Origin: Nymphaea colorata
Lineage: Eukaryota > Streptophyta > Magnoliopsida > Nymphaeales > Nymphaeaceae
Assembly (NCBI RefSeq): GCF_008831285.2
Contig: NC_045140.1
Span: 17,916,370 to 17,980,369, forward strand
Reading direction: 5' to 3'
DNA: 64,000 bases
The position numbers and the translations under genes are program-made. The notes under the pieces were generated by a model. It had not been told where the DNA came from. It saw only the letters and a program-made list of their open reading frames with translations, and did no database searches. This document shows positions 1 through 10,579 of this stretch, piece after piece. Every line of letters starts with the position of its first letter. The first letter of the stretch is position 1.

Positions 1-978
1 TCTACTTGATTTGAGACCATCGAGGATCTTGGATTGGAAGGTTTGAGGTCAGGCCCTCTTCCATCGGACGTCAATTCTAAATCTCAAATCCTTATTTTTC
101 CACTGATCTGAAATCCAGTGTTTGTCTATTTTGTAGACTCCATCTACAAAGGATTTCAAATCAGCCTTGGATTTGAGATCCAAAAGTTGTCAGACGCACC
201 CTAAAAGATCAGACTCTCGCAAGTGCGCCTCAACGAGCACTTGACCATTACGTAGCAAAAGTAGAGAGTGAAGCCTGAGATATTCATGTGACACTTGAAA
301 AGTGTTTCATTATTTTAAATTCTAAAGTCATAAATATGATCTACATATAACTAGTTCACCTATGCATGATAAAGCCATACCGTAAAATAATATCAGGATC
401 TCAGATCCATGGAAAACAAAAGTAAGAACACTGGCAAGTATTAATGAAAAAAAAAATATCATTAGCATTGCTTAATTACCACCCGCGTTTAGACCAGTCG
501 GGGAGATCAAAGATATAAAAATTCAAAATACTTAAACATTGTCTTAAATTTTCTCATTAAAAGAGTTCTTCAAGTCGCAAAAATTCTATCATTCTTTTGC
601 TAGAGATCTGTTTTCCTCTTATGCAAGATGCCGTCAGCCAAATTGTTTTCCGACGACCATACGACGTTGAAGATCGCCTTCGTGTGATGAAGGTTTCTTT
701 TTAATGGGGTAAGAGGTGTCCGGATGGATGGTTAAGCCCCAATGAGGCGCGCTTCCAGAAAAGCACCACCAAACCGTGCGGTTTTCTGAAATTGGTCGAG
801 CCGTCGTTTTCCTCTTACCAACCTCCCCCGCGGCAAACACGTTTACACCAGCCATTTTCTAGAAATTTCCCGAGCGGGTCGGCCCCGTGGGTAAGATTTC
901 GAAGAAAGCCGCGTCGCAGAAGCAAACTCAAGGCTCAATTGACTTGTTCCCCAAGAATAAGCTCCCTCTTTTCAACGC
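1..978. other. Upstream flank of the AN1 gene, no gene seen
   Basis: No open frame here resembles a known protein. The first ~215 bases repeat words built on 'gatttgagatcc' and end near 'cagacgcacccta', which looks like the edge of a degraded MITE, but no target-site duplication could be paired inside the window. The rest is AT-rich promoter-distal sequence of the plus-strand gene that begins at 1070. Confidence 0.4.
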
Positions 979-985
979 ATAAATA
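979..985 (+). promoter_or_regulatory. Possible TATA box of the AN1 zinc-finger gene
   Basis: The heptamer ATAAATA lies about 85 bases upstream of the ATG at 1070, followed by a pyrimidine-rich leader (tttcttctttcatc near 1014-1027). The spacing suits a short 5' UTR. It is inferred from position and motif only. Confidence 0.4.
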
Positions 986-1069
986 CCATCCCCACGCATC
1001 AATTCATCCCATATTTCTTCTTTCATCAAGATTGGAGATTGTTCCCGAACAGATTGAGAAAACCAGAAG

Positions 1070-2526
1070 ATGGGGGAGAGAGGAAGCGATCTTCTTGATT
1101 TGGGCAGGCACTGCCAGTTCGATGAATGCCATCAACTTGATTTCCTCCCTTTCAAATGTGATGGATGCAAGAAGGTAAGCGCTTCCTGCTTTTGGGTATC
1201 ATTCTTCTCCATGTTGGCTGATGCCATAGAAACCCGTCTATGTTTTGATGTTTTTTGTTGGTCTTAGCATGAAAGGCAATCTGTCTCTGCAAACCAATCC
1301 CGCCCATATTGCTTGGGGGCGAGGCCTTTTACCAAGTTTGCATGGGCCCATGGTTGTCATGTCGTAGATGGATGGTGGGCCTTAAAGTTAAATTTGGGTG
1401 TATTCTTTCATGGTGATTGAAAAGGATCCACTCTTTAGCATTTTGCGGATTGGAGGTCTGTTACTGTTTGAACTCGTGTATATATTTTTTGCCTTAGCCA
1501 AGAAAAATGAAAGTCAATCATGTGATGTGGAATGAATTTAGATATCTTACATGGGAAAACCAATATCCTGCTTTTTTGTTACTCAGAGGAACTTTCAGAG
1601 GTTTTCGTTTTCTTCAATTGGACAAATTCGGAAATCTTTTCACCCAGAACTGCAGGCCCTGTTTTTGGTTCGTAAGCTTTAGAAAGGCTAGCTTGCAAAC
1701 TTATATCGCCACTGTTCTAATGCGGCCTCTTATTGCTATATGTAAATTAATGTTTGTGAACTTCACATCCGTGATAAGTCAAAGTATGTTTTGCCCTTTT
1801 AGTAACATGGCCATGTTATAGTTCATTCTTGAGTCATTTAGAAGATCTATTTATCCCTTGAACCCATATTTCTTTATATGACGGAAGAGAAGGTACCTAA
1901 ATATTCATCCAAGGCTCAAATTGATGAAGAATTTCTTGAGAATCTGACAACTTATGCCACTGAATTTGGTTCACTAAGTGACGGTATAATTATGCTATTT
2001 GGTACAACAGGTTTTCTGTTTGGAGCACAGGACCTATGGATCCCACAATTGCCCAAAAGCAGAGCGCAGGAGCAGAGAGGTGGTGATATGTGACGTGTGT
2101 TCGACATCCATTGAAATAACGGAAGAGAACAAGAAAACCATTGCTGCTAGTGGACAAAGTAATGGCAATCAAGAGATGGAAGTACTGTTGAAGATGGTGA
2201 TGGAGAAACACAAGGCTTCGGGCAGGTGTGATCCTCGCCTGAAGCAGAAGCCCAGGTGTCCAATAAAAGGGTGCAAGGAGATATTGACCTTCTCTAATGC
2301 AATCACTTGTAGGACATGTGAGAAGAAGACGTGTCTGAAGCATAGGTTTCCTGCAGACCATGGTTGCACATCAGGAAAACGTGTGAATGTTACAAGATCC
2401 AAGCTTGTGATGCCATCATTTTTTTCAAAGGCGGGAAAGGAATGTGGGATTGAGAGCAATAAACATTCTAGTGCTAGAGCTTCTGCCTCTTCATCATCAT
2501 CTTCTTCTTCTGTAAAAGTGAAATAG
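1070..2526 (+). CDS. Stress-associated protein with two AN1 zinc fingers (exons 1070..1174 and 2011..2526)
   Basis: Joining 1070..1174 to 2011..2526 gives 206 residues. The intron is phase 0, with gtaagc at the donor and acaacag at the acceptor. Finger 1 has the full AN1 ligand set: C15, C20, C30, C33, C38, H41, H47, C49. The intron falls between C33 and C38, so neither exon alone encodes a finger. Finger 2 has C118, C123, C135, C138, C143, H146, H152, C154. A Cys pair at 62/65 lies between them, and the tail ends in a serine run (about 193-202). There is no A20 finger and no C-terminal C2H2 pair, so it resembles the AN1-AN1 subclass of plant SAPs (Arabidopsis SAP12-like) rather than the A20-AN1 type. 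SAPs as a family are induced by abiotic stress and bind ubiquitin or redox partners; the role of this copy is inferred. The frame is intact and the start gives the usual short N-terminus. Confidence 0.9.
1175..2010 (+). other. Intron of the AN1 gene
   Basis: An 836-base GT-AG intron. Short open frames inside it (for example 1507-1821) are not similar to anything recognised and lie between two exons that together make a perfect AN1 domain. Confidence 0.8.
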
Positions 2527-2773
2527 AATAATAGATGAGTGGTCTGTTAACCCGCAAAAGCTCTGGTCAAATTGCCAAGTTGAAGGTCATCTCTTGAACC
2601 ATAATCTAGCCTTGGCCTGATTTTATTGTTTTGTTTGTCGTTCAAGATTCAGCGTTGCTTGTGGATGCTACAATTGCCGATTAAGGATCGATTTTGCTTG
2701 TAATACAGACTATATAGTTCCGAAGGAATCTTTTACTTGGTTCTACCTACCCCTCTCTCTCTCTCTCTCTCTT

Positions 2774-2948
2774 AACACAAACCGATGCATGGGGACATAA
2801 CTTCCCATTTGAAAAATAGTATCTAAGAATGTAATTGCGGAAGTCGACTATCATGAAATCTTTCTCTCTAACACAAAGCGATGCATGGAACGTAACTTCC
2901 CATTAGAAAAGTAGTATCTAAGACTGTAATTGCAGAAGTCGAATATCA
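2774..2948. repeat. Tandem duplication, about 95-bp unit, two diverged copies
   Basis: The unit beginning 'aacacaaaccgatgcatgg' and ending 'gcggaagtcgactatca' repeats immediately as 'aacacaaagcgatgcatgg' to 'gcagaagtcgaatatca', with small indels. A (CT)n microsatellite at about 2753-2771 precedes it. It lies in the 3' flank of the AN1 gene. Confidence 0.75.
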
Positions 2949-3504
2949 AAATTCTCATGTGCATTTTCTTCTAGGCTCATCAGTTTTCAGTGATTGGGCA
3001 GAAGTATAAAGCTGTCTGCGTCCTCTTAGCACGACCTAATATTCAACTGGCATGTTTGATTCATATCCCTGGCGTGGGAGTCAGAGGCAAAGAATGCAAG
3101 AAGCACGGCATGTTTCTGCCTACCTCCTGTTTTTACGTGAGTTGCATTTGCCAAGCACGAAAGGCGAAGTTCGCGTTTCTGTTTACATTTATAAGTCATA
3201 GTTATTGAACTCTGTCTACTTCGAATCTTGATTATAATGGTTTTTTATTTTTTTTTGGTTCCTCATATGCTTGAAAAAACTTCTTCTAACTCCATCTAGT
3301 TAGCAAAGAATTATCTAGTTGGGAAAATGGAAATTCTTACGACAGGACACTTATTTTTTTTGTCATCTAGAAAATGTGGACATCTGGGTGAATATCTATA
3401 AAGATCTTATAGCCTATCACCATGCTTTCTGCAACAACCTTGCATAGAATGTCCTCCGACTTTTGTCAGAAAGAAATATTTATGACAAAAACTGGAATGT
3501 ACAA

Positions 3505-3612
3505 AAGAATTGCGAGGAAATCCTTGATCTTATCCTTGATCAGTGACTCATGCGATCCATCCATGACTTGGCTTCCTTGAATCACTGCCATTATATTCGC
3601 CCCTCCCTCTGG
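3505..3612 (-). pseudogene. ABCB transporter NBD fragment (relic)
   Basis: On the minus strand the frame reads about 25 residues closely matching the segment just after the H-loop of ABCB NBD1: ...MAVIQGSQVMDGSHESLIKD. The intact ABCB gene downstream has the corresponding [21 protein letters not shown] in the exon ending at 12191. DNA similarity is visible directly ('catccatgacttggcttccttgaatcactgcc' against 12819-12848). Everything before and after is non-homologous, so this is a short orphan piece, in the same orientation as the gene 7 kb away. Confidence 0.75.
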
Positions 3613-3880
3613 AAAGAGGAAACATCGATCTTTCCTGCTGAGCGCGAGCAACAAAACCTCCATGGTGGTTCTATAGTAAGTTAACTATCATCATGTTGGT
3701 TAGCTCCATTTGGTATTAGGAATATTTTGGTATTAGGAATATAGTGTGAGTGTTCCATGAATATGCTTCAAAATTTTTTATTTGATTCATTAAACTTTTT
3801 AAAGGCAAACTTAAAAACACTCACAAGATGTTTACAATGCGAAACAGCCTCTCAAGGACTTGGACTAGTAGTCAACAAGA

Positions 3881-4421
3881 TCAGTTGCGACATGCTTTAT
3901 GAGGCATAAACGGCTTGCGTAAGACGGGCAGACTGATTTCCAACCTCTGAATTTTTTCAAAACCTTGTTCAAAAGTCGGGCATAGAACTCCAAATTGCCA
4001 ACAAAAAGGAGAAGATCTAAGTACTTGGAAGCAGAGGTTGGATAAAAGGAGTAACAATGTGCCGATAAAAGGAGTAATAATGGACTTCGTTGGATTCACT
4101 AACATGTCTACCTCATGCTTGAATGGCTTCAAAATGCAGCAGATCTTTTCTACAGCTTTCCGCCTAGTCTTACAACAAATAATAATATGACAAGATCATC
4201 TGTAAACTGGGGGATGAGAGATCCACACCTCATAGATGGGTGATGTAAGTGGATGTAAGTTCCTGCTGCGCCTTCATTTTCCTAATGAACATCTCGAGAA
4301 CCACTGTAAAGATATATGCGGAAAGCGGGTTCCCTTCCCCAAGCCTAGCTTCTATAGTCTTGAAAATATCTTCCCTCTGTGAGGTGGAAACATTTATTTT
4401 GTTTCTCTTCTTTGGAGTCAA
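3881..4421 (-). mobile_element. Non-LTR (LINE) reverse transcriptase remnant
   Basis: The minus-strand frame at 4230-4421 contains GEGNPLSAYIFTVVLEMF, a decayed form of the LINE RT block GxxQGDPLSPxLFxLxxE. Downstream, near 4190, another frame gives QFTDDLVILLF, a decayed version of the F(A/Y)DDL catalytic motif (first Ala/Tyr replaced by Thr). Stops and frameshifts separate the blocks; 3881-4132 may continue into the post-catalytic region. No poly-A tail or target duplication was identified. It is a dead fragment. Confidence 0.65.
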
Positions 4422-5210
4422 TTCTTCCCTTTTCTGTGCTGTAATAGGTGTGGACTACTACTTCTGGGTGTTACTTCGTGACATTCCTCAAGATAGATCA
4501 CTCTTCCAAATTTTTGCTGCTTGGAATTCTTTTTCTCATCCAAATGCTGAACAGTTTCTACATGTTCTAGATTTTTAATGTTATTGCATCTTCTGGGTGT
4601 CCCATTTTCTCAACAATTTCTGTTGTCCACTATAGGAGTTCGAGAGGGAACCATAATTTCTTGATGCTTATGCTTCCAACGAAACCTTATACTAACGGTG
4701 GCCAACTCTAAATACAACTAGTTGTTAAATTACACGTATATATATATTTTTGCCTTTGATATTCTTGAGACTTTGGGCCTGCTGTATTTCTACTTATGTT
4801 CGATATTCATGTATAATAGAGAATGAATGAGTGATGGCAGCAACCAGGGCAAGGCTGCTTGGCAACTTAGAGATGTAACCGTAGGTCTTTGAGGACCTTG
4901 TTTTAGTTCAGGTAAAGAAAAGATTTTTTTTTTTGGCTCGAGGTAACATAAAGATGCAAACATATGTTTTTTCCCCAAAAGTTCTTACAGGATAGATGTT
5001 GCAAAGATAACAGGTAGGCATCCGAGCAGCACCAGGATGGAGAAATAGCGGTAGATGATTGGTAACGCATATCGTATATCACGAATGTTGCATTAGGTGT
5101 ACTCATCGTTCTGTGCAATTTGAGGGGAAAAAAATGATTTGAATGTTCTAAAACGGGTTATATTCCTGTTGTACTTGTACTATGATTAGTTTTGCTCATA
5201 TATGTATCTA

Positions 5211-5420
5211 CAGGGGCGGAGTTAAGAATTTTTGGTTGAATTATAGCTTTAAAATTTTAACAAGAGTCGAAATGTAATTTTTGGTAAATGAAGCAACATA
5301 AAAAGTGTAGTATGTTGTTTTCTTTTTACTAACTGATAAGTTAATTTAAACCCGTTAGATATACTTATTTTTCAAAATATGATATAACCATTAGCTTCCT
5401 GCAATTTTTTTCATTTCAAA
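5211..5420. mobile_element. hAT-like MITE end (remnant)
   Basis: Starts with CAGGGGCGGAGTTAAGAATT, the terminal sequence typical of plant hAT-type non-autonomous elements, followed by AT-rich sequence like that of the element ending at 25111. No matching right terminus was found, so only one end is supported; the right boundary given is approximate. Confidence 0.45.
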
Positions 5421-5638
5421 TTGATCGTTTTCATATCCTAGCACATCTTTTTGGTTGGTGTACTGTGGTTGGATTCAACAGAAACAACCTTAAGTAATCC
5501 AATTAACTAGTTAATATTTTTAAAATTATATGTATGTGTGATCACAGGATATTAATCTCAGTTGTCCACCTACACATACTTACGAAAAGTGTATCTTTCA
5601 TAAATGAAATGGTTTTTTCCTTTTAACTTATAACTGTA

Positions 5639-5784
5639 GTGTGTGTGTGTGTGTGTGTGTGTGTTTCTGGACAATGTAATTTAATTTAAGAGCAAATGTG
5701 GTGCTCAAACATTTAAAAAGTATCAATAGCTTGTAGCTGGAATTTTTGACTAATTGTGGATTCACATTTTGCATGTCCGATTAT

Positions 5785-5819
<35 letters not shown>

Positions 5820-6457
5820 AGAAGAAAACAGGTAGCTACCAAACCCTCATGAACCAAATTTTGATGGGAATAACATAGGTCATCAATTTCAAAGAGATTT
5901 GATGATAGAGATTAAGTTGTAGATATAGAAGTCAAGCTGTTATTTCAAAAGTCCAAAACCATTTTTTAAGGAGAAGAGAGAAAAAGAGAAAGAGAGACAA
6001 AAAAGGAAACAAATGAGTTTTCTTAAATGAAATACTTTGTGTAACTCATTTAAAGGGTATTAAATACTTTTCAAAAACAACTTGACTTCAATATTGACAA
6101 TTTAATTTTCATTGTCTGATCTCCTCAAAATTGATGGCATATAAGATCCTACCATATAAGATAATGTGGGTTTGGTAATATATACATATACACCAGACCA
6201 ATTATGTAAGAAACAAAAACTAGACCAAAGCTTTTCTTTTTCTTTTTTTTTTTGGCAATCTAACCTTATAGATGTGATCTTAAGAGTAATGTAGTGGGAA
6301 ACATATATTAAGTTATTCATTTTTTCTACATTAACAATGTTTCTTTTAATAATGAAAAATTGAACAACTATTTATCAAATCCAAATTTTGGTAGTAGAAA
6401 AATCAATTGTTTTACAAAAATAACTTGAATTAAAACATGAGTTACATTAAATTAGTG

Positions 6458-6512
<55 letters not shown>

Positions 6513-6534
6513 ATGTATATATCTGTATATATCG
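5639..6534. repeat. Microsatellites: (GT)n, (TA)n and a long (AT/GT) tract
   Basis: (GT)n runs at 5639-5664, (TA)n at 5789-5816, and an interrupted (AT)n/(GTAT)n tract at about 6458-6534. The sequence between them is AT-rich and non-coding. Apparent open frames made of alternating I/Y come from these repeats. Confidence 0.85.
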
Positions 6535-7663
6535 TATGCAAGCAACTTCAACATCTTTATGAGATAAGCAAGCTCTGAGGGCATCTGCTTTTCTGTCACC
6601 TTCTTACGGTGATCCCAACTGCTTTCATCCACCCCCACCAAATCACATGGAAGTATTTTGCGGGGATCTTAGGCCCCAACAAGAGATCCTTCCATGTGAT
6701 TGGCGGTGCAAAGTGTTGGAATTAGCAATTTGGGGTATGATGACATTTCGGTTCTTGCTATTAAATTCACAAAGCGCACCTTATTGTTGATACCAATTGA
6801 GATGAAAAGGTGAGGGCCACCGTTTCTCCCTCCTCGTAGATCTCTCTAAGCTTTGCTGAGTGCCAAACTCCACTTACAGGCATCTAAAGATGCGCCATGA
6901 TCCTATGCCTCGCTTTAAAGGATTCTGTATGATATTATTTTTCGAGCTCTTACAACTTTTACATGAATTCATTTGCAACAAATTAAGGGAAAAAGTAGAG
7001 CTGATGACATAAATCGCTCTCGCTTTCTCAAGGCATCCAAATCTTGGTTCCTTTTGCCCTGTTGGAAGATCCCTGTACCTATCAGACTGAATCCATTATG
7101 GAGCACTTGAGGGCATCTTTTCGGCCTTCTCATTTGATTTTCTGCAAATTTTTCGGCAACCATATTTTAGTTACGTGAAGACGAAGATCTGTATTTGATA
7201 CGATCGGCTGTCTTTCTCTTAATTCAGTAAAGAATGTGCTTAATGGATCCTCATATTTGGCCTACTTCTAGAACTCAAGGACATCATCTCCTTGCACTGT
7301 GCTGCGTGCATGTGACACGTTCATGTTTTGCTAATACATGAGATTTGCTTTTAGTCAACATCGAGAGAAAGCGAGAGAGTTTTTAATCAAGAAAGTGCTC
7401 TTTATATCCATATATATGCTCTAAATGAAAGGTCGATCGGATAACCAAATAAAAAATTACTCATGGTTTGATGCTGCTATTTCAAATTCTTCTGGGCACC
7501 GCTGTCACCTTTGACAGTAAGCATATCTTTGCACTATTATGTTCGTGGACATGGAACAGGCAAGTCGCTCATGATAGTTTCAATAAAAAGGTGATCTTAT
7601 ATTATGTAGCTGTTATGATTGCCTCACATTTCAGAAGTAATCCTCATCATTCCATGTGAATTT

Positions 7664-7665
<2 letters not shown>

Positions 7666-7743
<78 letters not shown>
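7666..7743. repeat. Compound microsatellite (TA)n(GA)n
   Basis: A run of TA dinucleotides to about 7701 passes directly into (GA)n ending at 7743. The same TA-to-GA layout in the same orientation recurs at 9363-9440 and 24650-24694. Confidence 0.9.
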
Positions 7744-7747
<4 letters not shown>

Positions 7748-9361
7748 ACTAGGAGTAAAAGGGAGGTTTTTAGGCACCTAGACTCTCATTTCATAATCCA
7801 TTTGCTTGAAAGAGATTAATGGTATTGATTTCAAAGAAGCACCTTACGCGGGAAAGCTCTTAGCACTACCATTGTCAAAAGTGCCTTTTATTGACTGACG
7901 GGAATAACCGGTCCCGCTTACCCATGGGCATGATCCAAACAGATAATGGTAAGTTGTGGAAGCGCATCTTCGAAATGACTTCTTTGATCGATGTTCAGAG
8001 AGAGAGAGAGTCCATCACTGCCAGTCACTTTTCTGCAGATTCCTCATTGTTCGAAAAAGAAAAGGTGGTGATGAATACCATGAACATGAACATATTATTT
8101 TCAAGTTGGAAAAGACCGAAAGTTGGATATCTAGTTGGTCTCTATGTTGATATAATATGAGAGAGCTCTGCAATTGCGCCTGCTCTATTGAAAAGGGAAA
8201 TTGGAAAAAGTGGTAATATCTGTGAATTAATCTGGAACCAGAAACATGAAGACATGAAAGAGCTTTAAAAAAGAAGGCGCAACTTGTAGGAATCTTACAT
8301 CTTTTCCTTCTTTACTTCTTATCATTAGGTTCTAAAAGGAAACGAGACTAAATTCATAGCCACTCTAGACATTTAACACTGAGTAGGCCTCAGTATATCT
8401 GATTTACCAAATATGGAAATTTCATTAAGAAACGAAAAGTATTTGGTTCCACAGCATATCTGATGACATGCGCTTGATGTGTTATTCTACACTTAATTTT
8501 TCTTAATGCTCGTTGAATTAAGCAGGGCCAATAAAATAAAGCAGTTATTCCCATTTCGCATTTTGATCTTTAAATATTCTGATGAAATTGTTGCAGGATG
8601 GAATATTAGAAAATTAAATATTAACTTCCACATTGAACCAAACAACCAACTTGAAAATCAACAGGCCCCATTTCATACACGTCGATACACAGCCACCGCC
8701 TACTACTTAAGCATGGGTTAGGGGATTCTACACTAAGAAACCATATTTTGGCAATTCAGATGTGATCTTTATAAAAGATGCAGGAATCAAAATGCATGAT
8801 TAGACGTTGACTATGACACTTGTGGTTAATTTACTGTAATGTGTGTGGCCTTACTGATTCTGAAAATCTACGACGATGTCTAATTTATCAGGAAAAAACT
8901 GCATTAATTTTAACAATTTATTCTAATGGGATACATCTTATACGCACTTTACAGGTATGTTTTCCATTTCAAAAGCGGCCGCCTTTTCTGGAAATTTTGA
9001 AATGCTTAAAGATATTTGATGGATAATATGTAAATATTAAACCAGATATGTATGTCCAACCTATCGTCATGATGCATGGAATACTTAAGCATGGTGAAGC
9101 GTTCGACATCATAAACTTGAAATTCGAATCAGACCAACATTCGAGCCACGATTCTCATTGATTTGTTGCTTCCTCAACCAGTACTACCATCACTTTGTTA
9201 AAAGTAATCCATGATAAAAATCTACTTGACCATGCACAGATGTGCGTATATCATAAACGTCATCTAAAAATTATTTTAATTTTTACTTTTTTGTGTGCAT
9301 GGTAGGCTTATAGGTATTCCATTGCATTCAATTCCGTTCAAATGCACACAGCTAAAATATG

Positions 9362-9362
<1 letters not shown>

Positions 9363-9440
<78 letters not shown>
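9363..9440. repeat. Compound microsatellite (TA)n(GA)n
   Basis: TA repeats from about 9365 to 9401 followed by GA repeats to about 9440. Confidence 0.9.
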
Positions 9441-9444
<4 letters not shown>

Positions 9445-10579
9445 ACTAACTGGTTAACACTGTTGTAATATAACATGACTTACACGCAGACAGTGACTCA
9501 ATTCATCATCGCATACTCGATTGATCATGACACCAACCATTCACGTTAGCGTTGAGTTCTGCTTGTCAAGGAATATTTGAGATTACCCAACTGAGATTTT
9601 CTCTCGCACTAACCAAGAACAGATACGATTGGAGTCGGAGGTTTTAGTTATTTTATTGAACAGATGCGATCCTCATGAGCGTGCGGCCTTGTTCAAAGGG
9701 TCAAGGTGCATATATGGAGGAGTGGTGCATGCGCAGCACCAACCTTTTGTGATCTTGAATTATGAAGATCAGAATATTTTGGTGCAACAGGACAATAGTG
9801 GCTTGACGGGAAGAGGGCATTCAGAACCTTAGTTGCTTTTGTCCGAGAATTCGGCCGTGACCTTCACTGTTGAAAACATGTACACCAGCAGTGCCCACAA
9901 ACGCTACCCTCTCGTCCGATAGGGACGTGTCGTGAGTGTCACTAACTTGAATGGATATCATCTGTTCAAACTTTAACAACGTCTGTCCCCTGCCACGAAG
10001 TCGACATCATCGTGAACTTGCTCAATTGTGGATGGCATGTGCCTCACGAGACTATCTACGGTTGCTGCTTTTGAGTCTTGGACATAAATCCCCACAGCAG
10101 ACAATAATCGGTTCACTTGGCCTTCACAATGATATTCATGATTTCACATCAACATTCATCGACACCATCAAAATACCATGCACCAAACCCGACTGGTTGC
10201 GCTACACATAATTAAATACTACACTCCAAACCTGAAACAGAGGACATGTTCTTATAGTTATCCAACCCGACTAGTTGCGCTACACATCTACAATTCATTC
10301 ATCATTGGAGATAAAAGAGAGAGAGAGAAAAAGAGAGAGAGATTCATTATGTCAAATAATTAAATAGATACATATCACAAACATCAAAACATGTAGAAAA
10401 GATAGGTCGCCCATCCCTTCCCATGGTGCTCTCCTCATTCATCTCCGACAGTGTCACCTTTGAAGGAAAAAGGAAAAATGAGAAGAGAAACTCTTAGTGG
10501 ATCCCGTACCGGCACTATGAACCAAGACAACGACATCTCTGTTTATCAAATCAGGCTTCCTCTTTTGGCCTGGCCGAAC

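Larger units (their letters stand above)
4422..10579. other. Intergenic stretch, no gene recognised
   Basis: About 6.1 kb between the LINE relic and the 3' end of the ABCB gene. It holds microsatellites, a hAT-like end at 5211, and many short open frames with no recognisable motif. A 23-bp direct repeat ('acccgactggttgcgctac' type) occurs near 10188 and 10265. The frame at 9629-9832 looks codon-like but matches nothing I know. Confidence 0.5.

Noticed and set aside
1507-2093. Open frames inside the AN1 gene intron as extra exons
   Set aside because: Direct joining of 1174 to 2011 restores a perfect AN1 ligand pattern; inserting any of these would break it.
9629-9832. 67-residue frame as a retroelement or enzyme fragment
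   Set aside because: No motif recognised in this or neighbouring frames, and no splice or transposon context.
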